Source: Cladorhizidae sp. MBARI D1340-BT2 (lineage: Eukaryota > Porifera > Demospongiae > Poecilosclerida > Cladorhizidae). From it: a stretch of DNA of 64,000 nucleotides. The stretch's first letter is position 1. Each line of letters starts with the position of its first letter. Positions 32,979-46,024 of this stretch are shown piece after piece. The stretch lies in contig JAQNBH010000007.1 in assembly GCA_028752905.1 (NCBI GenBank), forward strand, positions 46,113,526 through 46,177,525, written 5' to 3'. A program made the position numbers and the translations under genes. Under the pieces are notes generated by a model. The model was given only the letters and a program-made list of their open reading frames with translations. It did no database searches and was not told the DNA's origin.

Positions 32979-33449
32979 GGGTCATTCCATGTCAAATCAT
33001 CTAGGCCATTACACCACCCATCTCAAATTTTTTCCAGCCTCCAACCATGTCAAGATACATACATACATATATAGGTCAAATCCGAAATTTTAGCTCTCCA
33101 TGACGTCAGGAACACCGTTTTTCATAAATTCCCAAAAAATTGGTCTTTTCACGTACTCAACGCCCACGCATTTACATCTCCGAGTGCCCATATCTCACTA
33201 AAATTGATGTAAATCAGGCAATTTTGGTCTCATTGGTCTAAAAGTTTTCACCTGGCATGTTTTTGAACTGGGGAATCCGAATATCACACTTAGAAAGCTG
33301 TACAACTGATAGAAAATCCACTTTATTAGTCACAAAGATCCATCGCGATAATATTCAGAACGTCTCCGCTAGACATCTTTGAGGCAGAAATGAACATAAC
33401 CTCGGTGCCATGCAACCCAATTCAATGCTAGATTCCAAAAGTACATAGA

Positions 33450-33628
33450 GAGGATGTTCCATGACTTAGAAGAGGATGTTCCATGACTTAGAAGAGGATG
33501 TTCCATGACTTAGAGAGGATGTTCCATGACTTGGAAGAGGATGTTCCATGACTTGGAAGAGGATGTTCCATGACTTGGAAGAGGATGTTCCATGACTTGG
33601 AAGAGGATGTTCCATGACTTTGAAGAGG
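33450..33628. repeat. G5: 22-bp minisatellite
   Basis: About eight units; similar in size to G1 and much shorter than G2-G4. Confidence 0.95.
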
Positions 33629-33706
33629 GCAATCTAATCAGCATTATATTCTATATTAAAATTATAGCACACCTTATAGCCATTACTGGTTGTCATAGCA
33701 AGCCTG

Positions 33707-34504
33707 GCAGGATGTGTGACTTCCTGAGCTCTATGAGCACGTGCAGGATGTGTGACTTCCTGAGCTCAATGAGCACGTGCAGGATGTGTGACTTCCTGAG
33801 CTCTATGAGCATGTGCAGGATGTGTGACTTCCTGAGCTCTACAGGATGTGTGACTTCCTGAGCTCTATGAGCACGTGCAGGATGTGTGACTTCCTGAGCT
33901 CTATGAGCACGTGCAGGATGTGTGACTTCCTGAGCTCTATGAGCACGTGCAGGATGTGTGACTTCCTGAGCTCTATGAGCATGTGCAGGATGTGTGACTT
34001 CCTGAGCTGTATGAGCGTATAAGCTTGACTAGCACGTGAAGATTGATATAGTGCATTTCCCCCGCCTCTATCCAATTGCCGTGGATGTAGCCGTGGGGAT
34101 GTAGCTTAGCTATGGACTTTTAGGATTAAGAACATTTTGGGGTGTGTGCCTAAATGTCTACGCAATCTTTTTATTGAAACAACCACACCTTACCTAGTCC
34201 ATGCAACACCTTACCTAGTCCATACTGTACCTTACCTAATCCATGCTATATCTTACCTAATCCATGCATGAGTGTTAAAAACAATAATTTCTATTATATT
34301 ATAATAAAAACTAACAGCCTAACTAGTTGTGGTAGCTAGTGTGGCTATAGTTATGACAGCTAGCAAGATTATAGCTATTCACTATGACTAGGGCTAGGGC
34401 TAGGGATATGTATAACCTGCAGTATTATGGTCAGGCTATAGGAAGTACAGGCTATAACCTGCACTACTATGGTCAGGCTATAGGAAGCACAGGCTATAAC
34501 CTGC
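33707..34504. repeat. Higher-order repeat unit 6, truncated
   Basis: A6 33707-34018 (nine units), B 34019-34410, and C6 34411-34504 with about two units. It then breaks off inside a C unit at ataacctgcag and joins the 48-bp array of duplication copy 2. The bases cagctaggg/cctgcag give a short overlap at the join. Confidence 0.9.
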
Positions 34505-35029
34505 AGCTAGGGGCCACCATCACTGACCTACTATAACACTGCATGTACACACAGCTAGGGACCACCATCACTGACCTGCTATAGCACTGCATATACACAC
34601 AGCTAGTGACCACCATCACTGACCTGCTATAACACTGCATGGTACACACAGCTAGGGACCACCATCACTGACCTGCTATAACACTGCATGTACACACAGT
34701 TAGGGGCCACCATCACTGACCTGCTATAACACTACATGTACACACAGTTAGGGGCCACCATCACTGACCTGCTATAACACTGCATGTACACACAGCTAGG
34801 GGCCACCATCACTGACCTACTATAACACTGCATGTACACACAGCTAGGGACCACCATCACTGACCTGCTATAGCACTGCATGTACACACAGCTAGGGACC
34901 ACCATCACTGACCTGCTATAACACTGCATGGTACACACAGCTAGGGACCACCATCACTGACCTACTATAACACTGCATGTACACACAGCTAAGGGCCACC
35001 ATCACTGACCTACTATAACACTGCATATA
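34505..35029. repeat. 48-bp minisatellite, copy 2
   Basis: About eleven units of the 48-bp sequence described at 1-330. The last four units match those of copy 1 in variant order (tgcatggtacacac, then ctaagggcc). Confidence 0.95.
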
Positions 35030-36460
35030 CAGTGGACCTGATGCAAGATATCTTGCGATCTGCAGGCCACATTATACGCTGATTTCTTCTTCAGTCTTGA
35101 CTATGCTGCAGTAAAACTTCCATACATGTGTTTCGCTGCTGCATATTGGGTGACAATCTTCTTTTGTTCTCTATTTTTAACCCTCTCCCGGGTGACTTTA
35201 TTTTGGGAAAGAAAAAAAAAGACATGGATTAACGAACGTATGCCTTTTATCTCAACAAGGGTTGACTAAAGTCCATAGCAACCATATTGTATCCAATAGC
35301 CCTTGTTATAACCAACATTGTGGTTACCAACTGTTGCCATAGTTACAAACCACAACGTGGTGAATCCAATTATAAGTTACTTAAGAGAGGAGAATTGTTG
35401 GAAATAGACACAGCTACAGTTAAAAATTAATATAAAATCTGGAATGCAATAGTACCTAGCAACCATATATTATGGGATAGCATTATTGTTGATAAACATG
35501 TGGTAATTTTTGTGAAAAACACACTGACCACAACGTATGAATATGATTATGGATTTAATCAATATAAGAACATTGATTATATATAATTTTTGCCTAAATA
35601 TTTTTTGTTGTATTTCAAACAATGTGGTTAGGATGTTGTGACCACATCCAATGAATATGATTGTGTATTTATAAACATAATATTGCTTCTAACGTTTTTT
35701 ACATAAATATGTTTCTATTACTTGAAACAATGTGGTCAAATGCTTGTGACCAAATTCTGACCATAGCATATGAATATAATTATGCTTGTTTATCAACATA
35801 AAACATTGTTTATGATGATAAATGCATTTTTTAATAATTTTTTTATATAATACTCTGGTCAAGATTATGTGACCATAATGATAATAATGATAAAATAAAA
35901 TATAAAAAAATTTTAAAAAAAATTAAAAAAAATAAATAAAAAAAATTTAAACATGCTGAATACAACTATGAATATTATTATGCTTATTTATCAATACAAC
36001 AGATCCCAGTTGAACACGGACCTGAGATACAAAGCTGCCTCCTCCAGGATAGCAACCCAGTGAGTATCATACTCCAAGAGACATTTTAGGTGCACTGTCT
36101 CCATACCATAAGAACATTGCTTATAATCCTGAGTATATTGTTTACATACATATTATTTAACACAATGTGACTATTTTTATATATATATATATCACAGTGT
36201 TACTATTATTATTTATATATATATGACACGCTGTATAATGGATTTGGCTTATTGAGAATGAACATAATTCAATAACTTATAGCCATTTTGCCAAGGAACT
36301 AGCGTCTCTTGTTACCATCGAGCACCACGAGGAGGTATGGCTATATTGCCCGACACACAACACACACATAAAACACATAAATCATATCACAACAACAACA
36401 AAATTAAAAAATCACATTACACATTGTGTGCAGAAAAGCATGTTGCTGCAACATGATGCA
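35030..36460. other. AT-rich DNA of the duplication, copy 2, no gene seen
   Basis: Matches 331-1750 with indels (for instance cgctgatttc against cgctgtatttc, and a different A/T run near 35890-35950). Confidence 0.7.
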
Positions 36461-36467
36461 CTTTCAA

Positions 36468-36935
36468 TGTGCGACATACAATGTGTAGACAAAGAGTAAG
36501 ACAACAAATATAACGCATATAACAGTTGGAGATGTAGGACCTGGTACCTTTGTGTACGTGTAATGTGTTGCACATGACTCCTCTTTTGACCAACTATATA
36601 CCAACCACTGAGTCCAAGTGGTATCTACTATATGGGTGCGCCAAAGAAGTAGGTGCAGGACATGTAATGGAGCTATGTGGACTGAATCGAGGAACAGCAG
36701 AAGAAACAGAAGAAACAAGAGCAGCAGTACTGGCAGCAGAAGTACCAGGAGTGGAAGCACCACCAGCAGAAGTACCAGAGGTTCCAGCATGAGACCTTAG
36801 TTTCTCAGTGGCCACTGGTCGCGACGCCACGACGATCATTGCCTCAGGAAGGCATTCCTCGTATAGTAACTGATGGATAACGGACTTGATTTCCTCTTGG
36901 GGATGGAATTAGTCTAATCCGTCAAGTATAAATCC
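36468..36935 (-). pseudogene. NACHT fragment, copy 2
   Basis: Same minus-strand Walker B-like FILDGLD, the same TAA (36911-36909) and the same VVASRPVATEKLR stretch as copy 1, so the stop predates the duplication. A four-base insertion (ctatataccaacc against ctaccaacc) shifts the downstream frame, which ends at 36594. The array-derived frame upstream runs into the Walker B motif without a break. Confidence 0.66.
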
Positions 36936-39900
36936 CAGAGTATATGACTGGCTGAAGAAGATCCCAGTGAGAGTATATGCCTGGCTGAAGAAGGTCTCAG
37001 AGTATATGACTGGCTGAAGAAGGTCCCAGAGTATATGACTGGCTGAAGAAGATCCCAGTGAGATTATATGACTGGCTGAAGAAGGTCTCGGAGTAAATGA
37101 CTGGCTGAACAAGGTCCCAGAGTATATGACTGTCTGAAGAAGGTCCCATAGTATAATTATGACTGGCTGAAGAGGGTCTCGGGGTATATGACTGGCTGAA
37201 GAAGATCCCAGTGAAAGTATATGACTGGCTGAAGAAGGTCCCAGAGTATATGACTGGCTGAAGAAGTATATGACTGGCTCCCAGTGAGAGTATATGACTG
37301 GCTGAAGAAGATCTCAGAGTATATGACTTGCTGAAGAAGATCCCAGTGAGAGTATATGACTGGCTGAAGGTCTCAGAGAATATGACTGACCGAAGAAGGT
37401 CTCAGAGTATATATATATATGATGGGCTGGGGAAGGTCCAGTGTATATGACTGGCTGAAGAAGATCCGTGTTAGAGTATATGTCTGGCTGAAGAAGGTCT
37501 CAGAGTATATGACTGGCTGAAGAAGGTCCAGAGTATATAACTGGCTGAAGAAGATCCCAGTGAGGGTATATATATGACTGGCTGAAGAAGGTCTCAGAGT
37601 ATATGACTGGCTGAAGAAGATCCCAGTGAGAGTATATGACTGGCTGAAGAATGTCCCAGAGTATATGACTGGCTGAGGAAGGTCTCAGAGTATATGACTG
37701 GCTCCCAGTGAGAGTATATGATTGGTTGAAGAAGGTCTCAGAGTATATGACTGGCTGAGGAAGGTCCCAGAGTAAATGAGACTGGCTGAAGACGGTCCCA
37801 GTGAGAGTATATGACTGGCTGAAGATGTTCTCACAGTATATGACTGTCTGAAGAAGTTTCCAGAGTATATGACTGGCTGAAGAAGATTCCAGTGAGAGTA
37901 TATGACTGGCTAAAGAAGGTTGCAGAATATATGACTGGCTGAAGAAGATTTCAACGTATATGACTGGCTGAAGAAGATCCCAGTGAGTCTATGACTGGCT
38001 GAAGAAGGTCCCAGTGATAGTATATGACTGGCTGAAGAAGATCTCAGAGTATATGACTGGCTGAAGAAGATCCCTGAGTATATGACTGGCTGAAGAAGGT
38101 CATAGAGTATATGACTGGCTCAATAAGGTCACAGAGTATATGACTGGCTGAAGAAGATCCCAGAGTATATGACTGGCTGAAGAAGATCCCAGTGAGAGTA
38201 TATGACTGGCTGAAGAAGGTCTCAAAGTATATGACTGGCTGAAGAAGGTCCCAGAGTTTATGACTGGCTGAAGAAGATCCCAGTGAAAGTATATGACTGG
38301 CTGAAGAAGGTCATAGAGTATATGACTGGCTCAATAAGGTCACAGAGTATATGACTGGCTGAAGAAGATCCCAGTCGAAGTATATGCCTGGCTGAAGAAG
38401 GTTATGACTGGCTGAAGAAGATCCCAGAGTATATGACTGGCTGAAGAAGATCCCAGTGAGAGTATATGACTGGTTGAAGAAGGTCTCAGAGTATATGAAT
38501 AGCTGAAGAAGATCCCAGTGAGAGTGTATGATTGGCTGAAGGAGGTCGCAGAGTATTTGACTGGCTGAAGAAGGTCTCAGTGTATATGACTGGCTGAAGC
38601 AGATCCCAGTGAGAGTATATGACTGGCTGAAGAAGATCTCAGAGTATATGACTGGCTGAAGAAGGTCCCAGAGTATATGACTGGCTGAAGAATATCCCAG
38701 TGAGAGTATATGACTGGCTGAAGATGTTCTCAAAGTATATGACTGGCTGAAGAAGTTTCCAGAGTATATGCCTGGCTGAAGAAGATCACAGTGGGAGTAT
38801 ATGACAGGCTTAAGAAGGTCGCATGACTGGCTGAAGAAGATCTCAACGTATATGACTGGCTGAAGAAGATCCCAGTGAGAGTCTATGACTGGCTGAAGAA
38901 GGTCCCAGTGAGAGTATATGACTGGCTGAAGAAGATCTCAGAGTATATGAGACTGGCTGAAGAAGGTCCCAGAGTATATGACTGGCTGAAGAATATCCCA
39001 GTGAGTGTATATGAATGGCTGAAGAAGGTCTCAGAGTATATGACTGTCTAAAGAAGGAACCAGAGTACATAACTGGCTGAAGAAGATCCCAGTGAGAGTA
39101 TATTATTGGTTGAAGAAGGTCTCAGAGTATATGACTGGCTGAAGAAGATCCAAGAGTATATGACTGGCTGAAGAATGTCTCAGATTATATGACTGGCTAA
39201 AGACCCACAGTACATGACTGGCTGAAGAAGATCCCAGTGGGAAGTATATGACTGGCTGAAGAAGGTTTCAGAGTATATGACTGGCTGAAGAAGATCCCAG
39301 TGAGAGTATATGTCTGGCTGAAGAAGGTCTGACTGGCTGAAGAAGATCTCAGTGAGAGTATATGACTGGCTGAAGAAGGTCTCAGAGTATTTGACTGGCT
39401 GAAGAATGTCTCAGAGTATATGACTGGCTGAAGAAGATCCCAGTGAAAGTATATGACTGGCTGAAGAAGGTCATAGAGTATATGACTGGCTCAATAAGGT
39501 CACAGAGTATATGACTGGCTGAAGAAGATCCCAGAGTATATGACTGGCTGAAGAAGATCCCAGTGAGAGTATATGACTGGCTGAAGAAGGTCTCAAAGTA
39601 TATGACTGGCTGAAGAAGGTCCCAGAGTTTATGACTGGCTGAAGAAGATCCCAGTGAAAGTATATGACTGGCTGAAGAAGGTCATAGAGTATATGACTGG
39701 CTCAATAAGGTCACAGAGTATATGACTGGCTGAAGAAGATCCCAGTCGAAGTATATGCCTGGCTGAAGAAGGTTATGACTGGCTGAAGAAGATCCCAGAG
39801 TATATGACTGGCTGAAGAAGATCCCAGTGAGAGTATATGACTGGTTGAAGAAGGTCTCAGAGTATATGAATAGCTGAAGAAGATCCCAGTGAGAGTGTAT

Positions 39901-42839
39901 GATTGGCTGAAGGAGGTCGCAGAGTATTTGACTGGCTGAAGAAGGTCTCAGTGTATATGACTGGCTGAAGCAGATCCCAGTGAGAGTATATGACTGGCTG
40001 AAGAAGATCTCAGAGTATATGACTGGCTGAAGAAGGTCCCAGAGTATATGACTGGCTGAAGAATATCCCAGTGAGAGTATATGACTGGCTGAAGATGTTC
40101 TCAAAGTATATGACTGGCTGAAGAAGTTTCCAGAGTATATGCCTGGCTGAAGAAGATCACAGTGGGAGTATATGACAGGCTTAAGAAGGTCGCATGACTG
40201 GCTGAAGAAGATCTCAACGTATATGACTGGCTGAAGAAGATCCCAGTGAGAGTCTATGACTGGATGAAGAAGGTCCCAGTGAGAGTATATGACTGGCTGA
40301 AGAAGATCTCAGAGTATATGAGACTGGCTGAAGAAGGTCCCAGAGTATATGACTGGCTGAAGAATATCCCAGTGAGTGTATATGAATGGCTGAAGAAGGT
40401 CTCAGAGTATATGACTGTCTAAAGAAGGAACCAGAGTACATAACTGGCTGAAGAAGATCCCAGTGAGAGTATATTATTGGCTGAAGAAGGTCTCAGAGTA
40501 TATGACTGGCTGAAGAAGATCCAAGAGTATATGACTGGCTGAAGAATGTCTCAGATTATATGACTGGATAAAGAAGGACCCACAGTACATGACTGGCTGA
40601 AGAAGATCCCAGTGGGAAGTATATGACTGGCTGAAGAAGGTTTCAGAGTATATGACTGGCTGCAGAAGATCCCAGTGAGGGTGTTTGACTGGCTGAAGAA
40701 GATCCCAGAGTATCTGACTGGCTGAAGAAGTTCCCAGAGTATATGACTGGCTGAAGAATGTGCCAGAGTATATGACTGGCTGAAGAAGATCTCAGTGAGG
40801 GTATATGACTGGCTGAAGAAGACCTCAGTGAGAGTATATGACTGGCTGAAGAAGGTCCCAGAGTATATGACTGGCTGAAGAAGGTCCCAGAGTATATGAC
40901 TGGCTGAAGAATGTCTCAGATTATATGACTGGCTAAAGAAGGACCCACAGTACATGACTGGCTGAAGAAGATCCCAGTGGGAAGTATATGACTGGCTGAA
41001 GAAGGTTTCAGAGTATATGACTGGCTGAAGAAGATCCCAGTGAGAGTATATGTCTGGCTGAAGAAGGTCTGACTGGCTGAAGAAGATCTCAGTGAGAGTA
41101 TATGACTGGCTGAAGAAGGTCTCAGAGTATTTGACAGGCTGAAGAATGTCTCAGAGTATATGACTGGCTGAAGAAGATCCCAGTGAAAGTATATGACTGG
41201 CTGAAGAAGGTCATAGAGTATATGACTGGCTCAATAAGGTCACAGAGTATATGACTGGCTGAAGAAGATCCCAGAGTATATGACTGGCTGAAGAAGATCC
41301 CAGTGAGAGTATATGACTGGCTGAAGAAGGTCTCAAAGTATATGACTGGCTGAAGAAGGTCCCAGAGTTTATGACTGGCTGAAGAAGATCCCAGTGAAAG
41401 TATATGACTGGCTGAAGAAGGTCATAGAGTATATGACTGGCTCAATAAGGTCACAGAGTATATGACTGGCTGAAGAAGATCCCAGTCGAAGTATATGCCT
41501 GGCTGAAGAAGGTTATGACTGGCTGAAGAAGATCCCAGAGTATATGACTGGCTGAAGAAGATCCCAGTGAGAGTATATGACTGGTTGAAGAAGGTCTCAG
41601 AGTATATGAATAGCTGAAGAAGATCCCAGTGAGAGTGTATGATTGGCTGAAGGAGGTCGCAGAGTATTTGACTGGCTGAAGAAGGTCTCAGTGTATATGA
41701 CTGGCTGAAGCAGATCCCAGTGAGAGTATATGACTGGCTGAAGAAGATCTCAGAGTATATGACTGGCTGAAGAAGGTCCCAGAGTATATGACTGGCTGAA
41801 GAATATCCCAGTGAGAGTATATGACTGGCTGAAGATGTTCTCAAAGTATATGACTGGCTGAAGAAGTTTCCAGAGTATATGCCTGGCTGAAGAAGATCAC
41901 AGTGGGAGTATATGACAGGCTTAAGAAGGTCGCATGACTGGCTGAAGAAGATCTCAACGTATATGACTGGCTGAAGAAGATCCCAGTGAGAGTCTATGAC
42001 TGGATGAAGAAGGTCCCAGTGAGAGTATATGACTGGCTGAAGAAGATCTCAGAGTATATGAGACTGGCTGAAGAAGGTCCCAGAGTATATGACTGGCTGA
42101 AGAATATCCCAGTGAGTGTATATGAATGGCTGAAGAAGGTCTCAGAGTATATGACTGTCTAAAGAAGGAACCAGAGTACATAACTGGCTGAAGAAGATCC
42201 CAGTGAGAGTATATTATTGGCTGAAGAAGGTCTCAGAGTATATGACTGGCTGAAGAAGATCCAAGAGTATATGACTGGCTGAAGAATGTCTCAGATTATA
42301 TGACTGGATAAAGAAGGACCCACAGTACATGACTGGCTGAAGAAGATCCCAGTGGGAAGTATATGACTGGCTGAAGAAGGTTTCAGAGTATATGACTGGC
42401 TGCAGAAGATCCCAGTGAGGGTGTTTGACTGGCTGAAGAAGATCCCAGAGTATCTGACTGGCTGAAGAAGTTCCCAGAGTATATGACTGGCTGAAGAATG
42501 TGCCAGAGTATATGACTGGCTGAAGAAGATCTCAGTGAGGGTATATGACTGGCTGAAGAAGACCTCAGTGAGAGTATATGACTGGCTGAAGAAGGTCTCA
42601 GAGTATATGACTGGCTGAAGAAGGTCCCAGAGTATATGACTGGCTGAAGAAGGTCCCAGAGTATATGACTGGCTGAATAAAATCCCAGTGAGAGTATATG
42701 ACTGGCTGAATAAAATCCCAGTGAGAGTATATGACTGGCTGAGGAAGATCCCAGTTAGAGAATATGACTGGCTGAAGAAGGTCTCAGAGTATATGACTGG
42801 CTGAGGAAGATCCCAGAGTATCTGAATGGCTGAAGAAGA
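36933..42839. repeat. 29/33-bp minisatellite, copy 2, expanded
   Basis: Same unit as 2236-4723 but 5.9 kb. A block beginning near 38311 recurs near 39682 and 41422 (offsets 1,371 and 1,740 bp), with matching odd units such as tcaataaggtcacag, gtatatgcctggc and gaaggaggtcgcag. The right end (gagtatctgaatggctgaag) matches the right end of copy 1. Confidence 0.95.
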
Positions 42840-42844
42840 AAACT

Positions 42845-44406
42845 AATAAATATCCATCCCCATGACATCCAAAACGAAATCTTGATAGTGATGGCTGAGC
42901 TTATGTTGAGGGGAATTGCTAGCTCCCTTCAGTCATCTCCATAATGATGGAATGAAATGACTGATGTTTCTAATCATGTGCAAGCAACTTTAGGTTTTCG
43001 GTCAGTAATGGATGATTTCGACATATTTGAAGAGTTCCTTGAACTTTATTAAGGCCCATCAATTGACTCTATGACATTAAAAAAAGTTATGGAAGATTCT
43101 CTCTGTAGACTCAACATTCCTTTCTCCTAAGTCCGTGGACAATGCTATGAGGGAGCCAGTATAATGAGTGGAGTTAGATCTGGGCTGGCCAAGTTGATAA
43201 TGGATAAAGAGACCCGGGCACTCTATACTCATTGTTATGGCTCTCTATAAATCTTGCAGTGAATGATGCCATAAAAGTATCTAAACCCATTAAAAATGCC
43301 TTGGGATGTAACCCATGAAGTCACTAAACTTATAAAATTCTCCCCACATAAGGAAGAGATGTTTAGAGAATTAAAAAGACACCATGACTTAATCCATGAT
43401 TCTCACTCGGCAGGAATGAGATTACTCTGTCCAACCAGATGGATTGTGCGAGCTGATGCTTTAGCCGTAACTTTGAAGTTCTTTTGCAAACATGGGAAGA
43501 GGCTGTAGATGTTGTTAATTAAGGATACAGAGACCAAAGCACAATTAATGGGGTATGTGTTAATGGGGTATGTGCTCAGATGCAAACTTTTGAATTTTTA
43601 TTTGCTAATTCTCCTGGGGAAATGGTCTTGCATAACTCTGACAATTTATGTTCAACAATTCAGAAGAAAACAACATCTGCTGCTGAGCCAGCAACTTGCA
43701 AAGCTATACTGCAGCATATATACATGCAACCCAGAAGCTTATGACCTGTTTTGGACAAAAGTTTTGAATTTTGCTGAATCTGCAGATATTGGACCACCAG
43801 TTACCATGCCGGTGAAAAAGGCCAGCAAGGTTAGATGAAGGTGGAAATATGAAGGTGGAAATAATCACCAATTTCATGAAACTGCTTTATTATGAAACTG
43901 TATAATACTAATAACTGTATTGCGAACCGCTTTGATCAACCAAGTTATAGCAAGTTGGAACAGTATCTTATCAAGGGCCAGTTATGCAGCAGATTTTGAG
44001 GAAGAATTTAAAGTTGTGTGTGACTTCTGCAAGGATGATTTTAATCCAGATGATCAACTTATAACTTTTGGTATTGAATTTCAGCAAAAGAACAACATGG
44101 CAACCTCAGCAACTACAATTTTTGATATCAGGGATCATTTCAAGGCATATTCAATTGCTAAAGGGACCTTTTAAGGCAAGTATATAGTCAGGGTACTACA
44201 ATTGATTATGGTGATGCCTGCCACATCAGAAAGGTCATTCCGTGCACTCCGTTGAGTGAAAACTTATCTTAGAACTACTATGAAGCAGGAGAGTCTTAAC
44301 AAATCTATTGATCCTTCATGTGCATAAGGAATGCACAGATTCTTTAGATCTACAAGAGGTGGCCAATGATTTCCTCTCAGATTCTGAGCATCATATCAAA
44401 GGTACT
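42845..44406 (+). pseudogene. hAT transposase relic, copy 2
   Basis: Same relic as 4725-6236. Here 43296-43508 keeps an open stretch, VTHEVTKLIKFSPHKEEMFR to LCPTRWIVRADALAVTLKFF, where copy 1 has a stop. 43509-43838 has a short tandem duplication (taatggggtatgtg). 43920-44174 keeps FEEEFKVVCDFC. ATSERSFRALR near 44220-44250 is damaged by loss of nine bases and a new stop (ctccgttgagtg). About 40 bp near 44158 absent from copy 1 is present. Non-functional. Confidence 0.85.
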
Positions 44407-44559
44407 TTTCTGTAGTGGACCATAGTAGGACCTACACTAGTTAATTGAACATTTTATCAATCACTATATATGACAACGCTGTATTGCAGTTACTGTGGGT
44501 GTGGTCATAATGTGGGCCTTTGCCATCAATTTATTGCTTCCTCTGGGCCCGAGTTCTGT

Positions 44560-45204
44560 ATGTGATTAGCAGCCGATTACAGGGGGAAGGATAGGAGGCC
44601 CAAGGCATGGTGGGAGGCTAAAAGGATAATCTTTGTTATTACGGCGGCGAGATGATAGAGATGGCTTAGTGAGAAGAGAAGCGTAGTCCCAGGGCCAATG
44701 TTCACTGCATAATTTACAGGCAAAGTAATGTATTCTGAGATGAAAGATGGGATGATTGAGTCCCAGAGGAAAGAACAGTACTCCAGATGAGAATGGATAA
44801 GAGAAGTGTAGAGGCGAAGAAGAATAGAAGTGTCTGAATAGCAGTAGAAATGACGTAGAGAAGACCAATTAATTCACAGGTCTTAGAAGATATGGGAGTG
44901 GCAGGATAGAGATGAAGCAATGAGGATCCCCAGGTCACTGTGGTCCAGGATAGAGATGAAGCAATGAGGATCCCCAGGTCACTGTGGTCCAGGATAGAGA
45001 TGAAGCAATGAGGATCCCCAGGTCACTGTGGTCCAGGATAGAGATGAAGCAATGAGGATCCCCAGGTCACTGTGGTCCAGGATAGAGATGAAGCAATGAG
45101 GATCCCCAGGTCACTGTGGTCCAGGATAGAGATGAAGCAATGAGGATCCCCAGGTCACTGTGGTCCAGGATAGAGATGAAGCAATGAGGATCCCCAGGTC
45201 ACTG
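44560..45204 (-). pseudogene. LINE reverse transcriptase C-terminal relic, copy 2
   Basis: Minus frames give FACKLCSEHWPWDYASLLTK and SLSSRRRNNKDYPFSLP (44868-44566) and SKTCELIGLLY (44938-44714), more readable than in copy 1. Cut at the 44-bp array; sequence upstream of it is replaced by unrelated DNA. Confidence 0.55.
44905..45204. repeat. 44-bp minisatellite, copy 2
   Basis: About 6.8 units, all of the gatcccc type, ending aggtcact before unrelated sequence. Confidence 0.95.
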
Positions 45205-45705
45205 CAGCTGGAGTTGGAGGAAGTGCAGAGTTCGCATCTTAAACAACAATTGCTTCACCTGTGTAAAGGAAAAAAATAGTGATTATATCCTGACGATGTC
45301 GTTGTTGTTGTTTACCCAAAGCAGGTCTCTCTGATCATCTGTTGGAGCTGGCTGGCAAGCTATAATGTCTTCCACAATGTCAGCCAGGACTAGATAACAA
45401 TTTCACATGGTAGCTACAGCTTATGATACTCCAGAAACATGTGCAGCCGGCTACATCAACAACAACAATGACATCATCACCAACACTATGATCAACAACA
45501 ACAATGGCACCTCCACCACCAACAACATTACCAACATTTTAGCAATGACCACCAGTCCTAGAGAAGTGTCTAGATGCCTTCTGGGAGAAATATTCTTGAC
45601 GAGCCAGAAGTACTATCGTTGGATATGTGGAAAAATGTTTTGGAACTTCATCAACCATGGAGGAGAGGCCTACGTGATTAGAAGGCTGGGAAAGGGCTAG
45701 AAGTC
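45205..45705 (+). other. Unassigned segment with a 97-codon frame
   Basis: A plus frame at 45407-45700 is rich in Asn, Ile and Thr at first (from aacaac-type sequence) and then shows YYRWICGKMFWNFINHGGEA. I recognise no family. Just after the array, gcagctggagttggaggaag could be read as a short heptad-like peptide ending in a stop near 45278. Neither is strong enough to call a gene. Confidence 0.25.
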
Positions 45706-45853
45706 GGTGGAATACTACTTACCCCATGCCATGGAAATTACCCTATGCCGTAGAATAATACTTAACTCCTACCTATTTTCCCACACCATGGAACATTACT
45801 TACTCCACACCATGGAACATTACTTACCCCACACTATGGAATAATACTTGCAA

Positions 45854-45930
45854 TAATGTTTACTTGACAACTTCGTGACTTGCACAAGTACTATGTATGC
45901 ATGAGTTACGAGGTTGTCAAGTAAACATTA
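45854..45930. other. Hairpin, 25 of 27 bp paired, 23-base loop
   Basis: taatgtttacttgacaac and the following ttcgtgact (45854-45880) pair with 45904-45930; two mismatches are transition-type. Confidence 0.8.
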
Positions 45931-46024
45931 TGGCGTCACTTTGTCAAGACCACTTTGCCACTAGTCTGGCATAATTGTATGTGCTCCATGTGTTTTTGTT
46001 TTACTTAATGGGATGATCAATTCA

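Larger units (their letters stand above)
30481..33706. repeat. Higher-order repeat unit 5
   Basis: A5 30481-31230, B 31231-31610, C5 31611-31896, D 31897-32297, E5 32298-32978, F 32979-33449, G5 33450-33628, H 33629-33706. It has the largest E array but the smallest G array; spacer F carries the private form aattttggtctcattgg. Confidence 0.93.
34505..45204. repeat. Segmental duplication, copy 2
   Basis: Second copy of 1-7066, same orientation. Left join is within a C-array unit and right join within the 44-bp array, so both breakpoints lie in minisatellites. Independent small indels in the hAT relic and the NACHT fragment show the two copies have evolved separately since duplication. Confidence 0.92.

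Noticed and set aside
45205..45280. Coiled-coil exon (LELEEVQSSHLKQQLL)
   Set aside because: Only about 22 codons, it starts at a minisatellite edge and has no convincing donor or partner exon.
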